A stretch of DNA of 64,000 nt. Source: Rheum nobile (Eukaryota > Streptophyta > Magnoliopsida > Caryophyllales > Polygonaceae). Positions 31,935 to 44,396 of this stretch are shown piece by piece. Position 1 is the first letter of the stretch. Each line of letters starts with the position of its first letter. A program made the position numbers and the translations under genes. The stretch lies in contig WOAB01000232.1 in the NCBI GenBank assembly GCA_027886185.1, positions 1,178,001-1,242,000 of the forward strand, written 5' to 3'. The notes beneath the pieces were generated by a model, which was given only the letters and a program-made list of their open reading frames with translations, was not told the origin of the DNA and did not search any database.

Positions 31935-32722
31935 ATCTGTTCACATAAATGCAACCAGAAGTCAGTAATTTAAATCTCGAATTAATTTGTAAATTCGAAA
32001 TAATATTTAGAAATAAATTCGAATTTAATTCGAAATGGCCAATCAGATTTCGAAATTGAATTCGAACGAAATTTCGGATGTGATTAATTCCTGAAAAAAC
32101 ACGTTAGTAAATGTAGATACAGAAATTAAATAACGTAATCGCAATAATTTCCTGCAAAAGATACACAGAAAATGCACAGAATATAGATGCGAAAAAAAAA
32201 ATATGTACAGAACCGCACATAAATACAGATGCGAAAAATTTTCCACAACACGGATCTACACAGAAATACAGAGGCAAAAAATTTTCCTACACAGAAATAC
32301 AGAGGCGAAAAATTCGAAATAATTCCTGCAAAGACGAAATTAATAAACACAGAATGTTAGTAACAGTAGATATACAGATATGTGCAGAATGGAAGAAATT
32401 TTCAGTTTAGAACCGAAAGCACTAAATACGAATGCAGAAAAATAGAATTTTTCTGTGCAGATTCGACAAAGTTCCTGTGCAGACACGAGTTAATACGCGC
32501 AGAAACAGAATCGAAATGTTTGCGGAAAAAAAAAATTCCCCTACACAGAAACAGATTAGAGATGCAAATACAGATTCTGAAACTGTGCAGAAACTGAAAC
32601 AGAGAAATGCATAGAAAATTTGGGAAAGAAATCGGCAATTGTTCCTGCGAGAGTGGAGAAAGGAACTCGAACAAAATTTCGTTAGTGCGATAATGCAGTA
32701 TAAACGAGTTCAGAATTAAGAC
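31935..32722 (-). other. Leader of the large copia element
   Basis: This non-coding DNA lies between the 5' LTR and gag. It is rich in TTCGAAAT and TACAGAAA-type short repeats (for example ACACAGAAATACAGAGGC twice near 32260-32305). No clear initiator-Met primer-binding site is visible next to the LTR. Confidence 0.6.
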
Positions 32723-35700
32723 TGTAGGAATTCACATACGATATGTAAACTGCAAAGAGAAATCGCACAAGAACTAAACGAAATAATACCAAACAAAGAT
32801 CAGATGCAGAGTCGAGAACGAAATCTCTCTCCTTAATTCTGAAAACGCCCCGTATTGCGACGGTTCGATGACGTTCCGAATCCCAGGATACAACTGTAAG
32901 ACGACTCCGGATTTGCGCAACCAAAATTCCCGAAGGCTACGAACCACTTCTGCTTAGTACTCTCAGACTCGATTGTGCAAAAGAAAGCAGAGAAGAGGGA
33001 GGAGGATCGTTGTATGTTTCTGTGGTAGTGTTCGAATGAGAAGCTGAGCACTCCTTGTAAGGAGCTTCGGAGGATCTTCAGAAGGCCGTTACAGATCTTC
33101 TGCATTAGTGAGGAGGACGTTACATATGGTATTTAATGGAGGAAGATTTGGTCTGCAGCCCATTATCACTCCATGTACCAGATCAAGGCCCAAGCCCACT
33201 AATGGGCTTCCAGATTGGCCCAAAAAGATAGGTCCCAAGCCCAATCCAACTCAACCCGGCCCGACTCGACTCGGCTCGGCGCGCGTGTGGGCTTGATGAG
33301 CTAGGTCCTCTCCCTGTAAGGAGCTTCAGAGGATCTTCAGAAGGCCGTTACAGATCTTCTGCATTAGTGAGGAGGACGTTACATATGGTATTTAATGGAG
33401 GAAGATTTGGTCTGCAGCCCATTATCACTCCATGTACCAGATCAAGGCCCAAGCCCACTAATGGGCTTCCGGATTGGCCCAAAAAGATAGGTCCCAAGCC
33501 CAATCCAACTCAACCCGGCCCGACTCGACTCGGCTCGGCGCGCGTGTGGGCTTGATGAGCTAGGTCCTCTCCATGTAAGGAGCTTTGGAGGATCTTCAGA
33601 AGGCCGTTACAGATCTTCTGCATTAGTGAGGAGGACGTTACATATGGTATTTAATGGAGGAAGATTTGGTCTGCAGCCCATTATCACTCCATGTACCAGA
33701 TCAAGGCCCAAGCCCACTAATGGGCTTCCGAATTGGCCCAAAAAGATAGGTCCCAAGCCCAATCCAACTCAACCCGGCCCGACTCGACTCGGCTCGGCGC
33801 GCGTGTGGGCTTGATGAGCTAGGTCATCTCCCTGTAAGGAGCTTCGGAGGATCTTCAGAAGGCCGTTACAGATCTTCTGCATTAGTGAGGAGGACGTTAC
33901 ATATGGTATTTAATGGAGGAAGATTTGGTCTACAGCCCATTATCACTCCATGTACCAGATCAAGGCCCAAGCCCACTAATGGGCTTCCGGATTGGCCCAA
34001 AAAGATAGGTCCCAAGCCCAATCCAACTCAACCCGGCCCGACTCGACTCGGCGCGCGTGTGGGCTTAATGAGCTAGGTCCTCTCCCTGTAAGGAGATTCA
34101 GAGGATCTTCAGAAGGCCGTTACAGATCTTCTGCATTAGTGAGGAGGACGTTACATATGGTATTTAATGGAGAAAGATTTGGTATGCAGCCCATTATCAC
34201 TCCATGTACCAGATCAAGGCCCAAGCCCACTAATGGGCTTCCGGATTGGCCCAAAAAGATAGGTCCCAAGCCCAATCCAACTCAACACGGCCCGACTCGA
34301 CTCGGCTCGGCGCGCGTGTTGGCTTGATGAGCTAGGTCCTCTCCCTGTAAGGAGCTTCGGAGGATCTTCAGAAGGCCATTACAGATCTTCTGCATTAGTG
34401 AGGAGGACGTTACATATGGTATTTAAAGGAGGAAGATTTGGTCTGCAGCCCATTATCACTCCATGTACCAGATCAAGGCCCAAGCCCACTAATGGGCTTC
34501 CGGATTAGCCCAAAAAGATAGGTCCCAAGCCCAATCCAACTCAACCCGGCCCGACTCGACTCGGCTCGGCGCGCGTGTGGGCTTGATGAGCTAGGTCCTC
34601 TCCCTGTAAGGAGCTTTGGAGGATCTTTAGAAGGCCGTTACAGATCTTCTGCATTAGTGAGGAGGACGTTACATATGGTATTTAATGGAGGAATATTTGG
34701 TCTGCAGCCCATTATCACTCCATGTACCAGATCAAGGCCCAAGCCCACTAATGGGCTTCCGAATTGGCCCAAAAAGATAGGTCCCAAGCCCAATCCAACT
34801 CAACCCGGCCCGACTCGACTCGGCTCGGCGCGCGTGTGGGCTTGATGAGCTAGGTCCTCTCCCTATAAGGAGCTTCAGAGGATCTTCAGAAGGCCGTTAC
34901 AGATCTTCTGCATTAGTGAGGAGGACGTTACATATGGTATTTAATGGAGGAAGATTTGGTATGCAGCCCATTATCACTCCATGTACCAGATCAAGGCCCA
35001 AGCCCACTAATGGGCTTCCGGATTGGCCCAAAAAGATAGGTCCCAAGCCCAATCCAACTCAACCCGGCCTGACTCGACTCGGCTCGGCGCGCGTGTGGGC
35101 TTGATGAGCTAGGTCCTCTCCCTGTAAGGAGTTTCAGAGGATCTTCAGAAGGCCGTTACAGATCTTCTGCATTAGTGAGGAGGACGTTACATATGGTATT
35201 TAATGGAGGAAGATTTGGTCTGCAGCCCATTATCACTCCATGTACCAGATCAAGGCCCAAGCCCACTAATGGACTTCCGGATTGGCCCAAAAAGATAGGT
35301 CCCAAGCCCAATCCAACTCAACCCGGCCCGACTCGACTCGACTCGGCTCGGCGCGCGTGTAGGCTTGATGAGCTAGGTCCTCTTCCTGTAAGGAGCTTCG
35401 GAGGATCTTCAGAAGGCCGTTACAGATCTTCTGCATTAGTGAGGAGGACGTTACATATGGTATTTAATGGAGGAAGATTTGGTCTGCAGCCCATTATCAC
35501 TCCATGTACCAGATCAAGGCCCAAACCCACTAATGGGCTTTCGGATTGGCCCAAAAAGATAGGTCCCAAGCCCAATCCAACTCAACCCGGCCCGACTCGG
35601 CTCGGCGCGTGTGTGGGCTTGATGAGCTAGGTCCTCTCCCTGTAAGGAGCTTCAGAGGATCTTCAAAAGGCCGTTACAGATCTTCTGCATTAGTGAGGAG

Positions 35701-36988
35701 GACGTTACATATGGTATTTAATGGATGAAGATTTGGTCTGCAGCCCATTATCACTCCATGTACCAGATCAAGGCCCAAGCCCACTAATGGGCTTCCGGAT
35801 TGGCCCAAAAAGATAGGTCCCAAGCCCAGTCCAACTCAACCCGGCCCGACTCGACTCGGCTCGGCGCGCGTGTGGGCTTGATGAGCTAGGTCCTCTCCCT
35901 GTAAGGAGCTTCGGAGGATCTTCAAAAGGCCGTTACAGATCTTCTGCATTAGTGAGGAGGACGTTACATATGGTATTTAATGGAGTAAGATTTGGTCTGC
36001 AGCCCATTATCACTCCATGTACCAGATCAAGGCCCAAGCCCACTAATGGGCTTCCGGATTGGCCCAAAAAGATAGGTCCCAAGCCCAATCCAACTCAACC
36101 CGGCCCGACTCGACTCGACTCGGCTCGGCGCGCGTGTGGGCTTGATGAGCTAGGTCCTCTCCCTGTAAGGAGCTTCGGAGGATCTTCAGAAGGCCGTTAC
36201 AGATCTTCTGCATTAGTGAGGAGGACGTTACATATGGTATTTAATGGAGGAAGATTTGGTCTGCAGCCCATTATCACTCCATGTACCAGATCAAGGCCCA
36301 AGCCCACTAATGGGCTTCCGGATTGGCCCAAAAAGATAGGTCCCAAGCCCAATCCAACTCGACTCGGCTCGGCGCGCGTGTGGGCTTGATGAGCTAGGTC
36401 CTCTCCCCATTGAAAATGGGGAGAGGACCCAAGGCCACAACCTTATGAGCTAGGTCCTCTCCCTGTAAGGAGCTTCGGAGGATCTTCAGAAGGCCGTTAC
36501 AGATCTTCTGCATTAGTGAGGAGGACGTTACATATGGTATTTAATGGAGGAAGATTTGGTCTGCAGCCCATTATCACTCCATGTACCAGATCAAGGCCCA
36601 AGCCCACTAATGGGCTTCCGGATTGGCCCAAAAAGATAGCCCAAGCCCAATCCAACTCGACTTGGCTCGGCGCGTGTGTGGGCTTGATGAGCTAGGTCCT
36701 CTCCCCACAACCTTAGGTCCATTTTTCCTCTATATATACTAGGAGATTTATCTTTAAACTTCCAATGTGGGACAAGAATTTTGCCCCCACATTTCCCAAG
36801 TTTTGCACTTCATGCAAACTACTTTGGGCCTCCATTTCTCATTCAAACGGAAATCATTTTCGTCGTATGAGTACATTAAGAGAATGTGCTCGCGTAGAGG
36901 AAGCCAATGCTTCCATTTTCCGGTGTTGACAATGGCCGGAGCCCACCGGAATTGTGCCCGGCGCCACATATAAAAATGAGTTCCAACA
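32723..36988 (-). repeat. 5' LTR of large copia element, expanded to 4.3 kb
   Basis: Its left 330 bp and right 280 bp match the 950-bp partner LTR at 15234-16183 closely, but the middle is replaced by a tandem array of 14 units. A TATA-like CTATATATAC sits at about 36730-36739. Read on the minus strand, this precedes the array, so the array would lie in the transcribed leader. Confidence 0.92.
33057..36706. repeat. Tandem array, 14 units of about 259 bp
   Basis: Units start at GTAAGGAGCTT near 33057, 33316, 33575, 33834, 34088, 34347, 34606, 34865, 35124, 35388, 35642, 35901, 36165 and 36464. Unit length varies from 254 to 264 bp through gain or loss of CGACT/TCGGC steps. About 40 extra bases come before the last unit. 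Each unit contains about seven TGGGCC/TGGGCT (site II) words. The identical short open frames in each unit are by-products of the repeat. Confidence 0.95.
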
Positions 36989-37280
36989 TGCTTTGAGCCT
37001 GTCTCGGCTTCTGGATTGCTTATTATGAGGAAAGTTTTAGTTCCAAAGTTTTGATGCTATATAGCTAACAAAAACCCTGACCTTTTGTGTTTGGCCTTAA
37101 CATACTACAAGTCTATTACTATGTCCAAACTACAAAAGAATTTCTCTGGTTTGACTTACTGAAGGTTTAAAGTGGCCTTCTCATTCCTTTTGATTATCCT
37201 TGTTTACACATCTTGAGGTTTTTTTTTTTCTTCTGTTGCCTTTGTGCTTACCATTCAATTAATATGGCAATGGTGTGCAG

Positions 37281-38062
37281 ATTTTCTCATCTCTGCTGCT
37301 GTTGCTGAATTCAAGGGTCCTGATGTCTTTGGAGTAGTTCGCTTGGCTCAGGTGAGCATGGAGTTAGGAAGGATTGAAGCCAATTTCAGTGGGTTGTCAC
37401 CCGGGAAACATTATTGGTCAATAAACAACTTTGGTGACCTGACAAGGAGCGTAGCCAGCACTGGGAAAGTATACAACCCAACGAATCAAGGAAGTGACGC
37501 ACAGGTATGCTTTATATATATATTATTTTTGAAGATAGAGTGATACCTTCATTATTCTGTTGATTTGATGGCTTTTAGGAAGCATTCACGCTTCAAATTA
37601 TGAAGTTCTGCAGTTTTCTTAGATATTTTTTTGCTAGTAGGTGACAAATCCATGAATAAATTTGCTCAAGGTTTCAAGTATGTGCTGCCTTAATTACATT
37701 ACATTGTGAGTCAGGAAATACGAAAAATGTGCAAAGCATTCATTGTTTTCTTCATCTTGATAATTTTTTTGCAACCTCAAAATGACACTCGTTGGTTTGT
37801 TCTTCAGCCACTCGGTGACCTGGGAACATTAGATGCCAATGAAAAAGGCGACTCTGGCGTCAAACCAAACTTGAGAATTGCAGATTTGATTGGGCGACCA
37901 ATAGCAATATACGACACAGAAGACAGGTCAGATTCAGGCCTTGCTGCAGCGGTAGTTGCTAGGAGCGCTGGGGTCGGTGAGAATTGCAAGAAGCTCTGCA
38001 CATGTGATGGAACAACCATTTGGGAGGCCACCAACAGCGACTTCGTTTCAAGTAAGGTCTAA
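37281..38062 (+). pseudogene. Copper chaperone for SOD (CCS), last two exons
   Basis: Exon 37281-37504, bounded by CAG and GTATGC, encodes DFLISAAVAEFKGPDVFGVV, then RLAQVSMELGRIEANFSGL and GDLTRSVASTGKVYNP, the SOD-like domain II of CCS. Exon 37808-38062, after TTCAG, encodes PLGDLGTLDANEKGDSG, LRIADLIGRPIAIYDTEDRS and VVARSAGVGENCKKLCTC, then DGTTIWEATNSDFVSSKV and a stop. CTC within KKLCTCDG is the domain III CxC copper-transfer motif. In plants CCS delivers copper to Cu/Zn superoxide dismutase. The N-terminal MxCxxC metal-binding domain and the transit peptide are missing. Both exons are open and spliceable, so this may be a recent transposon-borne or truncated copy. The copia insertion lies 290 bp upstream. 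Confidence 0.88.
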
Positions 38063-38682
38063 TTTGTGCATTGTATCTTCGCTTATACACGTCGTTATAG
38101 CGCCTCTTCTGCCAAGGGAAACAATCTAGTGTCAAGTGCCTCACTAAAGATCCACGTTTGCGGCCTTCAGCCCCCGAGATGTTAAAGGTGTCTGGAGTTT
38201 TTTAATAGTTTACTTAATTATGCAATTTCGAGGTTGTTGTTCTCAAGTCTTTTTGTGTCCTTTTGTTTATCCATGTGTTTACCTTTTTTCTCCCTCCCTG
38301 CTGCACTAGGACAACTTTTATATAAGTACACTAAGTAAATTTGTGTTGTTCTTTCTTCATTGATTTCAAGTAAAGATTCATCAATGTAAAGTTGATTCAT
38401 TAAGACATGCCATGGAATTGCATTTTAGTCATTCTGAATTGACTTTGGAGCATGAAAATAATGTATCCATGTTCTTAATCTAACATATCCTATAAAAATC
38501 GATCCTTGTTATGAGTTTAGAACTCATAAATAAAGCTTGTATAGGCAAACCTTGTATGTAATTGTGTTATACTGCTTGTCTTTTTAAGATTTTCATTCCA
38601 CGCAACACTCTGGTATTACGCGTAAGCTAATATTGAGAAGCTGCTATAGGTGCAAATTCTGTTATGCATGAACAGATTGCTT

Positions 38683-39091
38683 CCTGTGAGGACTTTATCA
38701 AATTTTCACTTGAAGTTGCTTGTGTATATATTCAGCACAAATTCATTGAAAAATGCAAATCTGGTGCTCACGTCATGTCGTCAAAGATTGAGAAGTCTAG
38801 ACAAGTCCGGGCATTGATGGCCCTTCAAGCACAAAGCATTAGTTCGGCAACCTTTGTAGCAGGGGTATATTGCTTTTTCTTGCATTTGGCCTTTTACTCC
38901 ATATCCTTCACTTTTAATCCCTATGATTGCTTTAACCCACATTTTGATATAATGAACAGTAAATGGAAGGTCAACAAATAAATCAGGACTACGGGGAGAC
39001 TGTTCCATCAAAGCCACAGGCAACTGCAGAAGTACATAAGCTTACTAGCTTCAAAACAGAGGTCAAATCTGAGGATACTTCTGGAGAAGGT
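38683..39091 (+). pseudogene. Two exons of an unrecognised plant gene
   Basis: Exon A (about 38674-38861), after ACAG, reads IASCEDFIKFSLEVACVYIQ, then FIEKCKSGAHVMSSKIEKS and ALQAQSISSATFVAG, and ends at GTATAT. Exon B (about 38961-39089) reads MEGQQINQDYGETV, PSKPQATAEVHKL, then SFKTEVKSEDTSGEG and ends at GTATTT. The first part is helical and basic; the second is hydrophilic and disordered. I do not know the family. The exons follow the CCS fragment by about 600 bp on the same strand and may be part of the same captured block. Confidence 0.45.
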
Positions 39092-39584
39092 ATTTGATGT
39101 CTACTTAATATGCCATATTGACATGTATCTGGAAGTATTCTGTCCTCTTTTTTACTACTGAATCTCAGCTACTGTTAATAAAATACATTGTTCAGTATTT
39201 TTACCAGGTTAAGTCAATGCAAGTTTTGATTTAATGTTTCAGTGTCATCATCCTTATTGCTTTTTAACCTTTGAGAAGTGTAAGTTTGGCCTTCTTTGCA
39301 AGTTTTGATTGTTTGATTTTATCAACATTATTACTTAATTTAGTTTTATAATTATGGAGGAATTTCCACGCTAATTGTCGATTGATTCGTGTTCTCCAAT
39401 GCTAAAGTCGTATTCAGACTCTCCACTTTTTTCCCTGTTAAAGCACAATTCAGATTTAGTGACAAAGAAACGAAATTGTTTAAATGATTTATTATGAGGG
39501 GATGTCACAAGGAAACAGATACACATTTTAGACGACTTTACTAAGACCAATATGAAAAAAGATATATACACACGAAAAATTGTT
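39092..39584. other. No gene seen
   Basis: AT-rich DNA between the orphan exons and the foldback-like element. No supported feature. Confidence 0.4.
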
Positions 39585-39916
39585 TAAATGCAAATCAAAA
39601 TATGCGTTAAGCCTTAACGTACGGGTGGGGTGCGATATGTCTTAACGCACAAGAGACAGAAGAGGCATTTTCGGAAAATTCGGGGGTACCACCTGTGCGT
39701 TAAGGCATAACGCACAGATTGAAATGGGCCAAGGGAGACAAGCCCAAAATGACATTGTATCTGTGCGTTAAGCCTTAACGTATGGCACTGTAGCTGTGCA
39801 TTAAGGCTTAACGCACATACAAAAAAAAAATTTGCCCCATAATCATGTAGAGAATTTCAATACGAGTCCGTACATATAAAATTCGTCCAAAACGGACATC
39901 GTTTGCCCCTCCAAAA
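39585..39916 (+). repeat. Left terminal inverted repeat
   Basis: This pairs with 44397-44690. It contains four copies of a palindromic TTAAGGCTTAA-like word near 39605, 39690, 39770 and 39805. Confidence 0.75.
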
Positions 39917-40444
39917 GCCCAAAAAACGGACATATAAAATTCTGGCTAATGCGGCGACCGGAGGTGGGTAATCGGCGGTGAGAGCTTGGGGCTTTGGAAG
40001 CTAACTTCCAGACGCAACTTTTGGTGGTAGCGGCGACTCCAACGGTGGACGGTGGTCGACGAATTTCTTTGATGAACAGACACGGCCGCGGAGCTAGGGT
40101 TCTTGATCTTTTGGGATTAAATTGGATACCGAAAACTCATTGAAAGGTGCCCTATTTATAGGGGTTGGAAATGTCTCGGGGAGAGCTTCAAAATCGTATA
40201 AAGTTTGACCTAAAACGATATCGAATTGGCCCAGATATCGTCCAATTTCCATAAAGCTAAAAACCGAAATTCTCTTTCCATAAATACCCAAGTTTTGAAG
40301 TTGTGGAGAAATTGAATGAAAATAAAAAGTTCGGCTTAAATCTGTAATTACGTTAACGATCTAATGGACGGAGAGTGGGGTAGGGTGGTACGTGTTGGAC
40401 GGAGATGGATATCGAATTGGCCCAGATCTAATGGACGGAGAGTG
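39917..40444 (-). promoter_or_regulatory. Promoter-like unique segment inside the foldback element
   Basis: On the minus strand CCCCTATAAATAGGGC (about 40150-40165) is a strong TATA-box candidate. About 70 bp downstream lies AGAACCCTAGCTCCGCGGCC, which resembles a plant 5' leader. GATATCGAATTGGCCCAGAT occurs twice (about 40218 and 40408), and CTAATGGACGGAGAGTGGGG twice (about 40361 and 40429). No clear coding region follows. Confidence 0.4.
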
Positions 40445-43400
40445 GGGTAAGTATACTAAATTTAATGAAACACTATAATATATAAGTCTAGGTATACTAG
40501 ATTTAATTAAATACTATAGTACATAAGCGTAACTATATGAAATATAATGAAATACTATAGTACATAAGTGTGACTATATGAAATATAATGAAATACTATA
40601 GTATATAAGTCTAAGTATATTAGATTTCATGAAATACTATAGTACATAAGTGTGACTATATGAAGGATAATGAAATACTATAGTATAAAAGTGTAACTAT
40701 ATGAAATATAATAAAATACTATAGTTTATAAGTCTAAGTATACTAGATTTCATGAAATACTATAGTACATAAGTGTAACTATATGAAATTTAATGAAATA
40801 CTATAGTACATAAGCGTAACTATGTGAAATACAATGAAATACTATAGTACATAAGTGTGACTATATGAAATATAATGAAATACTATAGTATATAAGTGTA
40901 ACTATATGAAATATAATGAAATACTATAGTTTATAAGTCTAAGTATACTAGATTTCATGAAATACTATAGTACATAAGTGTAACTATATGAAATATAATG
41001 AAATACTATAGTATATAAGTGTAACTATATGAAATATAATGAAATACTATAGTTTATAAGTCTAAGTATACTAGATTTCATGAAATACTATAGTACATAA
41101 GTGTAACTATATGAAATATAATGAAATACTATAGTATATAAGTGTAACTATATGAAATATAATGAAATACTATAGTTTATAAGTGTAACTATATAAAATT
41201 TAATGAAATACTATAGTACATAAGTGTAACTATATGAAATATAATGAAATACTATAGTACATATGTGTAACTATATGAAATTTAATGAAATACTATAGTA
41301 CATAAGCGTAACTATATGAAATTCAATGAAATACTATAGTACATAAGTGTGACTATATGAAATATAATGAAATACTATAGTATATAAGTGTCACTATATA
41401 AAATATAATGAAATACTATAGTTTATAAGTGTAAGTATATTAGATTTCATAAAATACTATAGTATATAAGTGTAACTATATGAAATATAATGAAATACTA
41501 TAGTATATAAGTGTAACTATATGAAATATAATGAAATACTATAGTTTATAAGTGTAACTATATGAAATTGAATGAAATACTATAGTACATAAGTGTAACT
41601 ATATGAAATATAATGAAATACTATAGTACATATGTGTAACTATATGAAATTTAATGAAATACTATAGTACATAAGCGTAACTATATGAAATTCAATGAAA
41701 TACTATAGTACATAAGTGTGACTATATGAAATATAATGAAATACTATAGTATATAAGTGTAACTATATGAAATATAATGAAATACTATAGTTTATAAGTC
41801 TAAGTATACTAGATTTCATGAAATACTATAGTACATAAGTATAATTATATGAAATTTAATAAAATACTGTAGTATATAAGTGTAACTATATGAAATAAAA
41901 TGAAATACTATAGTATATAAGTCTAAGTATACTAAATTTAATGAAACACTATAATATATAAGTCTAGGTATACTAGATTTAATGGAATATTATAATACAT
42001 AAGCGTAACTATATGAAAAATAATGAAATACTATAGTACATAAGTGTAACTATATGAAATTTAATGAAATACTATAGTACATAAGTGTAACTATATGGAA
42101 TTTAATGAAATACTATAGTATATAAGTCTAAGTATACTAGATTTAATGAAACACTATAATATATAAGTCTAAGTATACTAGATTTAATGAAATACTATAG
42201 TACATAAGTGTAACTATATGAAATATAATGAAATACTATAGTACATAAGTGTAACTTTATGAAATTTAATGAAATATTATAGTACATAAGTGTAATTATA
42301 TGAAATTTAATGAAATACTATAGTTTATAAGTCTAAGTATACTAGATTTCATGAAATACTGTAGTACATAAGTGTAACTATATGAAATATAATGAAATAC
42401 TATAGTACATAAGCGTAACTCTACTAGATTTAATGGAATACTATAGTACATAAGCGTAACTATATGAAAAATAATGAAATACTATAGTACATAAGTGTAA
42501 CTATATGAAATTTAATGAAATACTATAGTACATAAGTGTAACTATATGAAATATAATAAAATATTATAATATATAATGTAACTATATGAAATATAAAGAA
42601 ATACTATAGTATATAAGTCTAAATATACTAGACTTAATGAAATACTATAGTACATAAGTTTAACTATATGAAATATAATGAAATACTATAGTACATAAGT
42701 GTAACTATATGAAATTTAATGAAATATTATAGTACATAAGTGTAATTATATGAAATTTAATGAAATACTATAGTTTATATGTCTAAGTATACTAGATTTC
42801 ATGAAATACTATAGTACATAAGTGTAACTATATGAAATATAATGAAATACTATAATACATAAGCGTAACTATATGAAATACTATAGTACATAAGTGTGAC
42901 TATATGAAATATAATGAAATACTATAGTATATAAGTGTAACTATGAAATATAATGAAATACTATAGTACATAAGTGTGACTATATGAAATATAATGAAAT
43001 ACTATAGTATATAAGTCTAACTATATGAAATATAATGAAATACTATAGTTTATAAGTCTAAGTATACTAGATTTCATGAAATACTATAGTACATAAGTGT
43101 AATTATATGAAATTTAATGAAATACTATAGTATACAAGTGTAACTATATGAAATATAATAAAATACTATAGTATATAAGTCTAAGTATACTAAATTTAAT
43201 GAAACACTATAATATATAAGTCTAGGTATACTAGATTTAATGGAATACTATAGTACATAAGCATAACTGTATGAAAAATAATGAAATACTATAGTACATA
43301 AGTGTAACTATATAAAATTTAATGAAATACTATAGTACATAAGTGTAACTATATGAAATTTAATGAAATACAATAGTATATAAGTCTAAGTATACTAGAT

Positions 43401-44275
43401 TTAATGAAACACTATAAAATATAAGTCTAAGTATACTAGATTTAATGAAACACTATAAAATATAAGTCTAAGTATACTAGATTTAATGAAATACTATAGT
43501 ACATAAGTGTAACTATATGAAATATAATGAAATACTATAGTACATAAGTGTAACTATATGAAATTTAATGAAATATTATAGTACATAAGTGTAATTATAT
43601 GAAATTTAATGAAATATTATAGTATATAAGTCTAAGTATACTAGATTTAATGAAACACTATAATATATAAGCGTAACTATATGAAATATAATGAAATACT
43701 ATAGTACATAAGTTTAATTATATGAAATTTAATAAAATACTATAGTATATAAGTCTAAGTATACTAGATGTAATGAAATACTATAGTACATAAGTGTAAC
43801 TATATGAAATATAATAAAATATTATAGTATATAAGTCTAAGTATACTAGATTTAATGAAATATTATAATACATAAGTATAACTATATGAAATACTATAGT
43901 ACATAAGTGTAACTATATAAAATATAATGAAATACTATAGTATATAAGTCTAAGTATACTAGATTTAATGAAATACTATAGTATTTCATTAAATCTAATA
44001 TACTATAGTATATAAGTCTAGTATACTTAGACTTATATACTATAGTATTTCATTAAATATAGTATACTTAGACTTACATACTATAGTATTTCATTAAATT
44101 TCATATAGTTACACTTATGTACTATAGTATTTTATTATATTTCATATAGTTATGCTTATATACTATAGTATTTCATTAAATCTAGTATACTTAGACTTAT
44201 ATACTATAGTATTTTATTATATTTCATATAGTTATACTTATATAGTATAGTATTTCATTATATTTTATATGTACG
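40445..44275. repeat. AT-rich minisatellite array, period about 41 bp
   Basis: The unit is approximately AGTACATAAGTGTAACTATA then TGAAATATAATGAAATACTAT. About 85-90 variable units run in one direction to 43984, where a perfect 34-base palindrome marks an orientation switch. About seven inverted units follow to 44275. Variants alternate (TGTAACTATATGAAAT and TCTAAGTATACTAGAT), suggesting a higher-order pattern. Confidence 0.95.
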
Positions 44276-44396
44276 GACTCGTATTAAAATTTATACAAAA
44301 TTATAGTAGAAAAATGCAAAAAAAAAACCAAAAAAATTCACTACAATGCGCTATATGCTGGGCACCAAATTATAAAAAAAATGGATAGGAAGACTT

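Larger units (their letters stand above)
15234..36988 (-). mobile_element. Large nested Ty1/copia retrotransposon with expanded LTR
   Basis: Both ends share TGTAGGAA...GTTCCAACA, and the target duplication TGCTT is exact at 15229-15233 and 36989-36993. The element lies on the minus strand: the purine tract GTGGGGGAT (complement of 16184-16192) adjoins the left, 3' LTR, and gag lies next to the right, 5' LTR. The left LTR is 950 bp and the right is 4266 bp because of a 14-copy tandem array. Domain order on the minus strand is Gag, CCHC, protease, integrase, RT, RNase H, as in copia. Two Athila-like elements are nested inside (16748-24115 and 26533-30073). Without them and the array the element would be about 7.4 kb. 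The reading frame is kept throughout and carries only nonsense changes. Confidence 0.93.

Noticed and set aside
33057..36400. Series of identical ~62-residue open frames (MRRTLHMVFNG...)
   Set aside because: They are one translation of the 259-bp tandem unit, spaced by the repeat period, and lie in an LTR. There is no codon or family support.
40445..44275. Possible CRISPR-like array
   Set aside because: The repeats are contiguous and variable with no unique spacers, and the context is a plant genome. It is a minisatellite.
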